Shown: positions 34,075 to 43,006 of the stretch, piece after piece | Position numbering within the stretch: the first letter of the stretch is position 1 | How the letters are laid out: each line of letters begins with the position of its first letter | Assembly: GCF_003261575.2 (NCBI RefSeq) | Contig: NZ_CP036175.1 | Span: forward strand, 372,001 to 436,000 | DNA: 64,000 nucleotides | Source of the DNA: Klebsiella huaxiensis | GTDB taxonomy: Bacteria; Pseudomonadota; Gammaproteobacteria; Enterobacterales; Enterobacteriaceae | Direction of reading: 5' to 3' | Notes under the pieces: generated by a model | Seen by the model: only the letters and a program-made list of their open reading frames with translations | The model's database searches: none | What the model was told of the DNA's origin: nothing | Translations under genes and position numbers: made by a program

Positions 34075-36279
34075 CTACTTCTTACGCAACAACCGCAACG
34101 CGTTGGCGGTGACCAGCACCGTCGCTCCGGTATCCGCCAACACCGCCAGCCACAGGCCGGTCAGGCCGAGCAGGGTGGTGACGAGGAAGATCCCCTTCAG
34201 ACCCAGCGCGATGGCGATGTTCTGCCGAATATTGGCGTGGGTGGCGCGGGCCAGCGAAATCATCTGCGCCAGCCCGGTTAAGCGGTTATGGGTTAACGCT
34301 GCGTCGGCGGTCTCCAGGGCGACGTCGGTGCCGCTACCCATAGCGATACCAATGGTCGCTGCTTTCATTGCCGGAGCATCGTTGATCCCGTCGCCGACCA
34401 TCGCCAGCGGCGCTTGTGCATTAAGCGCCATCACCGCCTGCACTTTATCCGCGGGCAGCAGCCCGGCGCGGAACTCCAGCCCTAATTGACTGGCGATGGC
34501 CGCCGCCGCGCGCGGGTTATCACCGGTCAGTATGATTCCCTGAATGCCTAACTGATGGAGTTCATCCACCGCCTGACGGGCATCGTCGCGCAACGTATCG
34601 CGCAGCGCCAGAATCCCCAGCAATACCTCATCGCGCATCACCAGCACCACCGTTTGCCCGGCGCTTTCCAGTTGCTGAATACGTTCCTCATACTGCGGGT
34701 TGCTATTTTTGCTGGCGGCGCAAATCAGCACCTGACGACCGTTGACTTGAGCCTCAATGCCGGAACCGGCCAACGCGCGCTGGGCGTGCGCTGCTGGAAT
34801 GACGAGCTGGCGTTGTTCTGCCTCACGCACGACGGCCTGGGCTAACGGGTGGCTGGAACCTTGTTCCACGGAAGCTGCCAGCGCCAGCAGATCGTTTTCG
34901 GCGATGTCCGCAGTGGCGATAACGGCGGTCACGCGCGGCTGGCCAATAGTCAGGGTACCTGTTTTATCGAATGCCACCTGGCGTACGCGGCCTAATTGCT
35001 CCAGTGCCGCGCCGCCCTTAATCAGCGCGCCGCGACGCGCCGCTACCGCCAGCCCGGAGGTAATCGCCGCCGGGGTGGAGATGACCAGCGCGCAAGGGCA
35101 GCCAATCAGCAGCAGCGTTAAGCCTTTATAGATCCACGGCAGCCAGGCACCGGCAAACAGCAGCGGTGGCACAATGGCGACCAGCAGGGCGACGACCATA
35201 ATCGCTGGAGTATAAATACGGCTAAAGCGATCGATAAAACGCTCAATCGGCGCGCGGCGCTCCTCCGCTTCTTCAATGAGCTTAAGAATACGGTCGATGG
35301 CGCTATCGCCCGGCTCTGAGATAACCGTTAGCTGGACCAGACGATCGACGCTGGTTGCGCCCGCCGCCACCCGTTCACCGACATTACGTTCTACCGGTAC
35401 GGACTCACCGGTTAAGGCGCTCTCATCAAAGCTGGCGAAAGGAGACAGCAACTGACCATCAGCAGGCAGACGGCCCCCAGCGGCGACTTCAATAATGTCG
35501 CCGGGGCGCAGATCGCGCTGGGCGACGGTTTCACGGACGCCATCGCGAACGCGGATTGCCGTGTCGGGTTTCAGCGCCATCAATGCGCTAACCCCCTGAC
35601 GCGCGCGACTGGCGGCCCAGCCTTCAAGACGTTCGCCAATCAAGAACAGCAGCAGCACCATTGCCGCTTCGGCGGTCGCACCGATAAACAGCGCGCCGAT
35701 GGCCGCGACGCTCATCAGGGTTTCAATGGCGAACCAGCTTCCGCTTTTGATCAGGCGAAGGGCTTGACGGGCGACGGGCCACAGGCCAACAAGAGTGGTG
35801 GCTACGAATGCCATTTCGCCAAAGGGATGGTTGAACTGCTCGAGTCCCCAGCTTAGCGCCATCATCACCACCAGAGTGATAAGCGGCAGATTTTCGCGCA
35901 GCCACGAAGTCTGTTCCTCTTGCTGCGGAGCGCTTTCATCACGCAGTTTGTATCCTGCGGCGCGAACGGCGCTTTCGACCTGCGGGCGGACATCGCCATC
36001 AGCGTTAACCAGCAGTTTTTCGGTGGCAAACAGCACCTGAACCTGGCTGACACCCGGCACCTGGCGAACGGCGGTTTCGACCTTGCGAGCGCAGGCTGCG
36101 CAATCCATACCTTCGACCAGCCAGCTATAGCGTGCGTGATTCAACGCTTCGTTTTCAGCGGCGGTTTCGGTGCTGCAGGCGTGGTCCGAGCAGCAGCTTT
36201 CCGACGGCTGTTCGGCTGGGGTAAATTTTAATGATGAGAAGTGTGGGACTTTTTTATCCTGCGATTCTGGAGCCGACAT
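34075..36279 (-). CDS. zntA: Zn/Cd/Pb-exporting P1B-type ATPase ZntA
   Basis: A 734-residue heavy-metal ATPase of the inner membrane that exports Zn(II), Cd(II) and Pb(II). An N-terminal cysteine cluster (SCCSDHAC, residues 28-35) precedes the HMA metal-binding domain with GMDCAAC (Cys60 and Cys63). The membrane CPC motif is in LIGCPCALV, the phosphorylation site DKTGT and the hinge MVGDGINDAPA follow. Length and sequence follow E. coli ZntA. It starts at 36279 with GGAGG five bases upstream. A perfect ZntR operator with a 20-bp promoter spacer precedes it. Confidence 0.97.
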   Translation of the reverse strand: MSAPESQDKKVPHFSSLKFTPAEQPSESCCSDHACSTETAAENEALNHARYSWLVEGMDCAACARKVETAVRQVPGVSQVQVLFATEKLLVNADGDVRPQVESAVRAAGYKLRDESAPQQEEQTSWLRENLPLITLVVMMALSWGLEQFNHPFGEMAFVATTLVGLWPVARQALRLIKSGSWFAIETLMSVAAIGALFIGATAEAAMVLLLFLIGERLEGWAASRARQGVSALMALKPDTAIRVRDGVRETVAQRDLRPGDIIEVAAGGRLPADGQLLSPFASFDESALTGESVPVERNVGERVAAGATSVDRLVQLTVISEPGDSAIDRILKLIEEAEERRAPIERFIDRFSRIYTPAIMVVALLVAIVPPLLFAGAWLPWIYKGLTLLLIGCPCALVISTPAAITSGLAVAARRGALIKGGAALEQLGRVRQVAFDKTGTLTIGQPRVTAVIATADIAENDLLALAASVEQGSSHPLAQAVVREAEQRQLVIPAAHAQRALAGSGIEAQVNGRQVLICAASKNSNPQYEERIQQLESAGQTVVLVMRDEVLLGILALRDTLRDDARQAVDELHQLGIQGIILTGDNPRAAAAIASQLGLEFRAGLLPADKVQAVMALNAQAPLAMVGDGINDAPAMKAATIGIAMGSGTDVALETADAALTHNRLTGLAQMISLARATHANIRQNIAIALGLKGIFLVTTLLGLTGLWLAVLADTGATVLVTANALRLLRKK

Positions 36280-36317
36280 AGGACCCTCCGGGTAATGATA
36301 ATTTTCTCATTACCCGA

Positions 36318-36349
36318 ATGATACACTCTGGAGTCGACTCCAGAGTCAA
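36318..36349 (-). promoter_or_regulatory. zntA promoter with ZntR operator
   Basis: On the minus strand: -35 TTGACT (36349-36344), a 20-base spacer and -10 TATCAT (36323-36318). A perfect 22-bp palindrome (36325-36346, half ACTCTGGAGTC) fills the spacer. The over-long spacer with a centred dyad is the hallmark of MerR-family activation; the palindrome matches the E. coli ZntR site as I recall it. Zn, Cd or Pb-bound ZntR would untwist it. Confidence 0.93.
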
Positions 36350-36357
36350 GCGCTTAA

Positions 36358-36984
36358 TTACAAATAAAGTGCGCGGACGATCAGGAAGTGCCCGGCGAAG
36401 TAAAACGCGGAGGAGATGGCGTTATCGGCACGGAAACGACGGCGATAATGGCTGATAAGCCAGACGGCGTTACCCAGCAACAGGAATGCCGCACCAACGA
36501 AACCGGACAGCGCGGTATCGGTCGGGCGGGCGAACCACAGCTCACCGGCCAGCCAGACCATCACCAGCGTCATGCCGATAAAGGTAAACACCGGCATTCG
36601 CATCTCTTCCAGTCGGGTCCAGATAATCGCCAATAGCAGAGCGCCAAGGATCAGCAATATTAGCGGCAGTGGCCAGAAGAACGACAGCGTTAGCTGACTG
36701 GCAAACCAAATGGTGTAGAGCAGATGCGAGAGAAAGAAAGCTCCCACGGCGTACATTACCCGCTGGCGAGGCAACAATGTGAGCGCATCACCAACCAGCG
36801 AGGCGCAAAGACCGGCCAGCACCAGATAGCTGATGGCGTTGAACATCGGCGCTTGCCAGGCCAGTAACAGAAGCAGGATCAATGTGACGGGCTTAAACAC
36901 CCAACGACGCCAGGCGGGTCCACGATAAGATGCATCGACGTAAAGCCATGCGGAGAAACAGACAGCAATAAATGACCAAAGCAT
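36358..36984 (-). CDS. yhhN: YhhN family membrane protein (lysoplasmalogenase-like)
   Basis: A 208-residue polytopic membrane protein of the YhhN/TMEM86 family with about eight short helices and the length of E. coli YhhN. Eukaryotic TMEM86B is a lysoplasmalogenase, and bacterial members have been proposed to act on lysolipids; the substrate here is not known. It has its own ribosome site (AGGGA) and ends only nine bases before the zntA promoter on the same strand. Confidence 0.9.
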   Translation of the reverse strand: MLWSFIAVCFSAWLYVDASYRGPAWRRWVFKPVTLILLLLLAWQAPMFNAISYLVLAGLCASLVGDALTLLPRQRVMYAVGAFFLSHLLYTIWFASQLTLSFFWPLPLILLILGALLLAIIWTRLEEMRMPVFTFIGMTLVMVWLAGELWFARPTDTALSGFVGAAFLLLGNAVWLISHYRRRFRADNAISSAFYFAGHFLIVRALYL

Positions 36985-37114
36985 AGTAAGTCCCTGTATC
37001 TGTTATCATTAAGTAAGTGATTGTACTTACGGTACTGAATCTCAGTGTAGTGGTTTGCTGAGGAAGATGACAATGTAATACTCTTATTCCTGATAATTCC
37101 TGGGGGCAAGGTGA

Positions 37115-37474
37115 ATGAGTAAAGTTCCGCTTTTTTTTATGGTTGCCGTTGCCATCATTGTGGTTGCCGCGTCGTATCGTTATGTGCAGCAGCGTCGGGA
37201 AAAGATGGAGAACGATGCCGCTCCGCTGTTACAAAAGCGGGTGGTGGTGAGCAGCAAGCGGGAGAAGGTGCTTAACGATCGTCGCTCACGCCAGCAGACG
37301 GTGACGCCTGCTGGCAGCGAGATGCGTTATGAGGCCAGCTTCAGGCCGGAAGCTGGCGGGCTGGAAGTGGTTTTTCGCCTGCAGGCACCGCAATATCATG
37401 CGCTGAGCGTCGGCGATAAAGGCACGCTGAGCTACAAGGGCTCGCAGTTTATGGCGTTTACGCCGGACCCCTGA
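37115..37474 (+). CDS. yhhM: DUF2500 protein YhhM
   Basis: A 119-residue protein with one N-terminal membrane helix (PLFFMVAVAIIVVAASY, about residues 5-21), a basic coiled stretch and a C-terminal beta domain of the DUF2500 type. The function is unknown. The start at 37115 follows AAGGTGA. It converges with yhhL; the 14-bp gap holds no terminator. Confidence 0.9.
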   Translation: MSKVPLFFMVAVAIIVVAASYRYVQQRREKMENDAAPLLQKRVVVSSKREKVLNDRRSRQQTVTPAGSEMRYEASFRPEAGGLEVVFRLQAPQYHALSVGDKGTLSYKGSQFMAFTPDP

Positions 37475-37488
37475 GCTATATTTGATGA

Positions 37489-37767
37489 CTACTTCTTCTT
37501 CAGGGTCGCCTTGAGCTTCTTTTGCCAGGCGACCAGTTCGAACACGCCGAAGACGAAAATCCGAACCTGCTCGAAGCGCCCCAGCGGCGGCATCTCTTTC
37601 GTCTGCGTCGCCTTCAGCAGCGTCAACTGCAGACCGTGCATCAGGATCATAAAGATCAGCGCCACGTTAACGAAGATGTTCAGCGGCTTTGGGAACGGTT
37701 GAAACAGATTCAGTAATAGAAACGCCCACACGCACAGCATCAGCAAGCGGCCAAAATTAATCAGCAT
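37489..37767 (-). CDS. yhhL: DUF1145 membrane protein YhhL
   Basis: A 92-residue protein with two membrane helices (about residues 5-22 and 29-50) and a lysine-rich C-terminus (QKKLKATLKKK). The family is DUF1145, function unknown. The ATG at 37767 follows GGAG six bases upstream and overlaps the end of rsmD by 11 bases. The frame is open up to 37881, but that part lies wholly in rsmD. Confidence 0.9.
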   Translation of the reverse strand: MLINFGRLLMLCVWAFLLLNLFQPFPKPLNIFVNVALIFMILMHGLQLTLLKATQTKEMPPLGRFEQVRIFVFGVFELVAWQKKLKATLKKK

Positions 37768-38353
37768 GGTTTTCTCCCTGGACCTCATGTTGGTAAAGGC
37801 GGTAGGCGACCTGTCCGGCCACTTTCTCTCGGTACAGATGCCAGCTTGCAGGCACCGGCGGTAAGCCGTTTTCGACTTCACTCTCTATGTAGATTAGCGC
37901 TTCATCGTTAAGCCAGCCGTTGCTTTCCAGCAATTTCAGCGTCTCTTCGAGTAGCCCTTTACGGAAAGGGGGATCGACAAACACGATATCGTGCGGCGTG
38001 CCTGTCTGAGCAAGAAACGCCAGGGTGTTGGTATTGACCACTTTGCCGTTGCTGGCCTTCAGCGTAGCCAGATTTTTTTGCAACTGCTGGGCGACGCCGC
38101 GTTCCATTTCCAGCAGCGTGGCGTTCGCCGCGTAGCGGGAGAGGGCTTCAAGGCCCAGCGCGCCGCTGCCGGCGAAGCAGTCGAGGCATTTTGCATCGAC
38201 GATGGTGGGTGATAGCCAGTTAAAAAGCGTTTCGCGAACCCGGTCGGTTGTCGGGCGCAGACCCGGGCTCTCCGGCACCGGTAATTTGCGGCCTCGCCAT
38301 TGCCCGCCGATAATGCGGATCTGGCCGCTGCCTGCGTGGTTTGGTTTCTTCAT
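37757..38353 (-). CDS. rsmD: 16S rRNA m2G966 methyltransferase RsmD
   Basis: A 198-residue Rossmann-fold methyltransferase that makes N2-methylguanosine at position 966 of 16S rRNA. The SAM motif DCFAGSGALGLEALSR lies near residue 58 and the catalytic motif FVDPPFRKG near 123. With the ATG at 38353 (MKKPNHAGSG) the length equals that of E. coli. A TTG four codons upstream (38365) has a better-placed GGAAG, so a 202-residue form is possible. It is divergent from ftsY and overlaps yhhL. Confidence 0.94.
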   Translation of the reverse strand: MKKPNHAGSGQIRIIGGQWRGRKLPVPESPGLRPTTDRVRETLFNWLSPTIVDAKCLDCFAGSGALGLEALSRYAANATLLEMERGVAQQLQKNLATLKASNGKVVNTNTLAFLAQTGTPHDIVFVDPPFRKGLLEETLKLLESNGWLNDEALIYIESEVENGLPPVPASWHLYREKVAGQVAYRLYQHEVQGENHAD

Positions 38354-38546
38354 CTCTTTGCTCAAGTCTCAACTTCCGGGCTGCTATTCTAACGATCGAT
38401 AGCGGTTGACGAAACCTTAATCCGGGGGCGGTGATGCGAGTTAAGTTAAGTGGTAGACTATCCGACTAATTTCATCATTTTTTCAGCTTCCGCGACAGAT
38501 ATGCCGAAGCTGTGCCATGAACAAACAGCGAGGAGTGTAGTCGCAA

Positions 38547-40115
38547 ATGGCGAAAGACAAGAAACGTGGCTTCTTTTCCTGGCTGGGCTTTGGACAAAAA
38601 GAGCAGGAGCAGGGAACAGAAACAGAACAAAAAGTAGAGGCTCAGCAAGAGGTTGAAGAGCAATCTCCGGCGACTGAATCGCCAGTGGAAGCGGTTGTTA
38701 CGCCTGAAACGATTGAAGCGCCTGTTGCGGAAAAAGGAGATGCAGAAGCCTTCGCTGCCGAGATCGTTGAGGTAACCGAGCAGGTTGTGGAAAACGAGCA
38801 ACCGCAGGCGGTCATTGAAGCTCCGGTTGCTGAAGAAAATATCGTCCCGCCGGTCGCTTATCAGCCTGAAGTTGTGGTTGAAGAGATTGCGGAACAGCCT
38901 GTACCTGAAGAGGCCGTTGCCGAGCCACTGATTGAAGAGGTCATCGCCGAACCGGTTGTTGCTGAAGCCGTGGCTGAAAATATACCGGAAGAAGTGAGTG
39001 CCGAACCGGAAGCTGTGGTCGTTGAAGAAACTGAAGAGACTATCGTTGAAGAAGCGGTAGACGACGCGGAGCCGGAAATTTCTGACGAAGAGCTGGAAGC
39101 GCAGGCCCTGGCTGCAGCGGATGCGGCAGAAAATGCCATTGATGTGGTGCCGGACGAAGAGGTTGTCGCGCCGTTAGAGCAGGAAAAACCGACCAAAGAA
39201 GGTTTCTTCGCCCGCCTCAAACGTAGTCTGGTAAAAACCAAACAGAACCTCGGTTCCGGATTTATCAGCTTGTTCCGCGGCAAGAAAATCGACGATGATC
39301 TGTTTGAAGAGCTGGAAGAGCAACTGCTGATTGCCGATGTTGGCGTGGAGACCACCCGTAAGATCATCGCTAATCTTACCGAAGGTGCCAGCCGTAAACA
39401 GCTTCGCGACGCGGAAGCGCTATATGGCCTGCTGAAAGAAGAGATGGGCGATATTCTTGCTAAAGTGGATGAGCCGCTAAACGTTGAAGGCAAAACACCA
39501 TTTGTTATTCTGATGGTCGGCGTCAATGGCGTCGGTAAAACCACCACCATCGGCAAGCTGGCGCGTCAGTTCGAGCAGCAGGGTAAATCGGTGATGCTAG
39601 CGGCAGGGGATACCTTCCGTGCGGCAGCCGTTGAACAGCTCCAGGTTTGGGGTCAGCGTAACAATATTCCAGTGATTGCACAGCACACTGGTGCGGACTC
39701 AGCATCGGTTATTTTCGATGCCATCCAGGCGGCGAAGGCGCGTAATGTTGACGTCCTGATTGCCGATACCGCAGGCCGCCTGCAGAATAAATCGCACCTG
39801 ATGGAAGAACTGAAGAAGATTGTCCGCGTCATGAAAAAACTGGATGTCGATGCGCCGCATGAAGTCATGCTGACGATTGACGCCAGCACCGGGCAGAACG
39901 CGATTAGCCAGGCCAAGCTGTTCCATGAAGCGGTTGGACTGACCGGTATCACCTTGACTAAGCTGGATGGTACCGCCAAAGGCGGGGTTATCTTCTCGGT
40001 TGCTGACCAGTTCAGTATTCCAATTCGCTATATCGGTGTTGGCGAACGTATTGAAGATCTGCGTCCGTTTAATGCGGGCGACTTTATTGAGGCACTTTTT
40101 GCCCGAGAGGATTAA
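38547..40115 (+). CDS. ftsY: Signal recognition particle receptor FtsY
   Basis: A 522-residue SRP receptor GTPase. The first 215 or so residues form the acidic A domain: a basic start (MAKDKKRGFFSWLGFGQK) that binds membrane, then a long repetitive Glu/Val/Ala/Pro stretch. The NG domain follows, with P-loop GVNGVGKTTTIGKLA, DTAGRLQN and TKLDGTAKGG. It docks SRP-ribosome complexes at SecYEG. It is the first gene of ftsYEX; three bases separate it from ftsE. The A domain is longer than in E. coli FtsY (497 residues), a region that varies by repeat number. Confidence 0.96.
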   Translation: MAKDKKRGFFSWLGFGQKEQEQGTETEQKVEAQQEVEEQSPATESPVEAVVTPETIEAPVAEKGDAEAFAAEIVEVTEQVVENEQPQAVIEAPVAEENIVPPVAYQPEVVVEEIAEQPVPEEAVAEPLIEEVIAEPVVAEAVAENIPEEVSAEPEAVVVEETEETIVEEAVDDAEPEISDEELEAQALAAADAAENAIDVVPDEEVVAPLEQEKPTKEGFFARLKRSLVKTKQNLGSGFISLFRGKKIDDDLFEELEEQLLIADVGVETTRKIIANLTEGASRKQLRDAEALYGLLKEEMGDILAKVDEPLNVEGKTPFVILMVGVNGVGKTTTIGKLARQFEQQGKSVMLAAGDTFRAAAVEQLQVWGQRNNIPVIAQHTGADSASVIFDAIQAAKARNVDVLIADTAGRLQNKSHLMEELKKIVRVMKKLDVDAPHEVMLTIDASTGQNAISQAKLFHEAVGLTGITLTKLDGTAKGGVIFSVADQFSIPIRYIGVGERIEDLRPFNAGDFIEALFARED

Positions 40116-40117
40116 AA

Positions 40118-40786
40118 ATGATTCGCTTTGAACAAGTCAGCAAAGCCTATCTCGGTGGGAGACAAGCGCTGCAGGGGGTGACTTTCCACCTGCAGTCAGG
40201 CGAGATGGCGTTTCTGACAGGCCATTCCGGCGCGGGGAAAAGTACCCTGCTGAAGCTTATCTGCGGTATTGAACGGCCCAGCGCCGGGAAAATCTTATTT
40301 GGCGGCCACGATATTAGCCGTCTCAAAAGCCGTGAGGTGCCGTTTTTACGCCGCCAAATCGGTATGATTTTCCAGGATCACCACCTGCTGATGGATCGCA
40401 CCGTATTTGATAACGTGGCGATTCCGCTGATCATTGCGGGTGCCAGCGGCGATGATATTCGTCGTCGCGTATCGGCAGCGCTGGATAAAGTGGGCCTGCT
40501 GGACAAAGCGAAAAACCTTCCCATTCAGCTTTCGGGTGGTGAGCAGCAGCGTGTGGGTATTGCCCGCGCGGTGGTGAACAAACCGGCGGTGCTTTTGGCG
40601 GATGAACCGACAGGTAACCTCGACGAAGCGCTGTCGGAAGGGATTTTACGTTTGTTTGAAGAGTTTAACCGCGTTGGGGTGACGGTTCTGATGGCAACGC
40701 ATGCCCTGGGGCTTATCTCCAGCCGTCCGTACCGCGTCCTGTCCCTCAGCGACGGGCATATGCATGGAGGCCGCATCGGTGAATAA
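40118..40786 (+). CDS. ftsE: Cell division ATP-binding protein FtsE
   Basis: A 222-residue ABC ATPase: Walker [10 protein letters not shown] near residue 37, signature [14 protein letters not shown] near 138 and Walker [12 protein letters not shown] near 160. With FtsX it forms the ABC-like complex that activates septal peptidoglycan hydrolysis through EnvC. It follows ftsY by two bases and overlaps ftsX by eight. Confidence 0.96.
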   Translation: MIRFEQVSKAYLGGRQALQGVTFHLQSGEMAFLTGHSGAGKSTLLKLICGIERPSAGKILFGGHDISRLKSREVPFLRRQIGMIFQDHHLLMDRTVFDNVAIPLIIAGASGDDIRRRVSAALDKVGLLDKAKNLPIQLSGGEQQRVGIARAVVNKPAVLLADEPTGNLDEALSEGILRLFEEFNRVGVTVLMATHALGLISSRPYRVLSLSDGHMHGGRIGE

Positions 40787-41837
40787 ACGCGAGGCAATGA
40801 ACCACATTCGCCGGTTCGGTAATCGATTCGATCGTTTTCGCAACACGACGGGCGCAGGCGGTAGCGGCGGGCGCAATTCGTCAAAACGGCCAAAAGCGGC
40901 ACCGAATCCGGCTTCCCGTAAGAGTAACGTGTTTAATGAACAGGTGCGCTACGCCTGGAACGGTGCGCTTCAGGATCTGAAAAGCACACCGCTGGCGACT
41001 TTTCTGACGGTAATGGTGATCGCCATTTCACTGACGCTACCGAGCGTGTGCTACATGGTGTACAAAAACGTCAGCACCGCCGCGACGCAGTATTATCCGA
41101 CGCCGCAAATTACCGTCTATCTGGAAAAAACGCTGGATGACGATGCTGCCGCCCGGGTCGTTGGTCAGCTACAGGCCGAGCAGGGCGTAGAAAAGGTAAA
41201 CTACCTGTCGCGCGATGAAGCCCTTGGCGAGTTCCGCAACTGGTCAGGTTTTGGCGGCGCGCTGGATATGCTGGAAGAAAACCCGCTGCCGGCGGTCGCG
41301 ATTGTGGTGCCGAAGATTGATTTCCAGAGCGTTGAGGCGCTGAACACGCTGCGCGATCGTGTGAGTCATGTGCAGGGCGTTGATGAAGTACGAATGGATG
41401 ACAGCTGGTTTGCGCGCCTCTCGTCGTTGACCGGGCTGGTTGGGCGCGTTTCGGCGATGATTGGCGTGTTGATGATCGCGGCGGTATTCCTGGTTATCGG
41501 CAACAGCGTGCGTTTAAGCATCTTTGCCCGTCGCGATACCATCAACGTGCAGAAACTTATTGGCGCGACCGATGGCTTTATTCTGCGTCCGTTCCTGTAC
41601 GGCGGCGCGCTGTTAGGTTTCTCCGGCGCATTTTTGTCGCTGATTCTGTCAGAAATTATGGTGATGCGGCTGTCGTCGGCGGTCACCGAAGTGGCGAAAG
41701 TGTTTGGTACTCAGTTCGAACTGAGTGGTTTAGGCTTCGATGAATGCCTGTTGATGCTGCTGGTTTGTTCGATGATTGGCTGGGTTGCGGCTTGGCTGGC
41801 AACCGTTCAACATTTACGTCACTTTACTCCCGAGTAA
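40779..41837 (+). CDS. ftsX: Cell division protein FtsX
   Basis: A 352-residue membrane protein with a cytoplasmic N-terminus, a first helix (about residues 75-98), a periplasmic EnvC-binding domain and three C-terminal helices (about 225-250, 270-300 and 320-345). Translation starts at a GTG (40779) with GGAGG nine bases upstream, inside the end of ftsE; this gives exactly the E. coli length, while an upstream in-frame ATG at 40701 does not fit. It transmits ATP hydrolysis by FtsE to periplasmic amidase activation. Confidence 0.95.
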   Translation: MNKREAMNHIRRFGNRFDRFRNTTGAGGSGGRNSSKRPKAAPNPASRKSNVFNEQVRYAWNGALQDLKSTPLATFLTVMVIAISLTLPSVCYMVYKNVSTAATQYYPTPQITVYLEKTLDDDAAARVVGQLQAEQGVEKVNYLSRDEALGEFRNWSGFGGALDMLEENPLPAVAIVVPKIDFQSVEALNTLRDRVSHVQGVDEVRMDDSWFARLSSLTGLVGRVSAMIGVLMIAAVFLVIGNSVRLSIFARRDTINVQKLIGATDGFILRPFLYGGALLGFSGAFLSLILSEIMVMRLSSAVTEVAKVFGTQFELSGLGFDECLLMLLVCSMIGWVAAWLATVQHLRHFTPE

Positions 41838-41848
41838 TAAAAATCTGG

Positions 41849-41990
41849 TATAATCTTTCCCTGCACTGAATGTCTCTCTGCAGGGAAAGAGTCCCTGTTG
41901 GCTCTCCCCTTTAGTTCATCTCCATGTCACATTTTGTGCGTAATCTATTCACATCATTGCATGGAACTTGTGGATAAAATCACTGTCTGA
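41849..41990 (+). promoter_or_regulatory. rpoH promoter region: sigma-70 element, sigma-E promoter and DnaA box
   Basis: A -10 TATAAT lies at 41849-41854. GAACTT-N16-TCTGA at 41964-41990 is the sigma-E promoter pattern, equivalent to rpoH P3 of E. coli. Inside its spacer is a perfect DnaA box (TTATCCACA on the minus strand, 41969-41977), matching known DnaA control of rpoH. A second, imperfect DnaA-like site (CTATTCACA) is at about 41945-41953. Confidence 0.85.
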
Positions 41991-42093
41991 TACTAATGTG
42001 AGTGATATTCTCGTTGCTCATCAATGCTGGCATGTTTGTTGCTCCGTTGTGAGGACAGAATGATGTCAGAAGATATCGATTGAGAGGATTTGA

Positions 42094-42948
42094 ATGACCA
42101 AAGATATGCAAACTTTAGCCTTAGCCCCCGTTGGTAACCTGGAATCCTATATCCGGGCTGCGAACACTTGGCCGATGTTATCGGCTGATGAAGAGCGGGA
42201 GCTTGCTGAAAAGCTGCATTACCAGGGCGATCTGGAAGCAGCGAAAAAGCTGATCCTGTCTCACCTGCGCTTTGTTGTTCATATTGCTCGTAACTACTCG
42301 GGCTATGGCCTGCCGCAGGCGGATCTGATTCAGGAAGGTAACATCGGCCTGATGAAAGCCGTGCGCCGTTTTAACCCGGAAGTGGGCGTGCGCCTGGTTT
42401 CCTTCGCCGTGCACTGGATCAAAGCGGAAATTCACGAATACGTGCTGCGTAACTGGCGTATCGTGAAGGTCGCGACCACTAAAGCGCAGCGTAAGCTGTT
42501 CTTTAACCTGCGTAAAACCAAGCAGCGTCTGGGCTGGTTCAACCAGGATGAAGTGGAAATGGTTGCCCGCGAGCTGGGCGTGTCGAGCAAAGACGTGCGT
42601 GAGATGGAGTCACGTATGGCAGCGCAGGACATGACCTTCGATATGTCGTCAGATGATGAGTCCGATAGCCAGCCGATGGCACCAGTGCTCTATCTGCAGG
42701 ATAAAACGTCTAACTTTGCCGACGGCATTGAAGACGATAACTGGGAAGAGCAGGCGGCGAATAAGCTGACTGACGCGATGCAGGGTCTCGACGAGCGCAG
42801 CCAGGATATCATCCGCGCCCGCTGGCTGGACGAAGATAACAAGTCCACGCTGCAGGAGCTGGCAGATCGCTACGGCGTTTCGGCCGAACGTGTGCGTCAG
42901 CTTGAAAAGAATGCCATGAAAAAGCTGCGCGCTGCTATCGAAGCCTAA
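42094..42948 (+). CDS. rpoH: RNA polymerase heat-shock sigma factor RpoH (sigma-32)
   Basis: A 284-residue group 3-type sigma factor. Region 2 contains [37 protein letters not shown], the RpoH box is [10 protein letters not shown] near residue 132, and region 4.2 contains [28 protein letters not shown]. It directs RNA polymerase to heat-shock promoters. The start at 42094 has GAGAGGA upstream. The 5' codons are expected to take part in the thermosensor fold known for rpoH mRNA, which I did not fold. A clear terminator follows. Confidence 0.97.
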   Translation: MTKDMQTLALAPVGNLESYIRAANTWPMLSADEERELAEKLHYQGDLEAAKKLILSHLRFVVHIARNYSGYGLPQADLIQEGNIGLMKAVRRFNPEVGVRLVSFAVHWIKAEIHEYVLRNWRIVKVATTKAQRKLFFNLRKTKQRLGWFNQDEVEMVARELGVSSKDVREMESRMAAQDMTFDMSSDDESDSQPMAPVLYLQDKTSNFADGIEDDNWEEQAANKLTDAMQGLDERSQDIIRARWLDEDNKSTLQELADRYGVSAERVRQLEKNAMKKLRAAIEA

Positions 42949-42971
42949 TCTGAGCGTCAGCTTCTCCCGAT

Positions 42972-43006
42972 AACGCCCCACATTACGTTGGGGCGTTTTG
43001 TTTTTT
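42972..43006 (+). terminator. rpoH intrinsic terminator
   Basis: AACGCCCCA-CATTACG-TTGGGGCGTT followed by TTGTTTTTT. It lies 24 bp behind the rpoH stop and ends at the stop codon of the opposing MocR gene. Confidence 0.92.

Noticed and set aside
38861..39556. Serine-rich 231-codon frame antisense to ftsY
   Set aside because: It is the shadow of the Glu-rich ftsY A domain (GAA/GAG read as TTC/CTC or shifted to serine codons).
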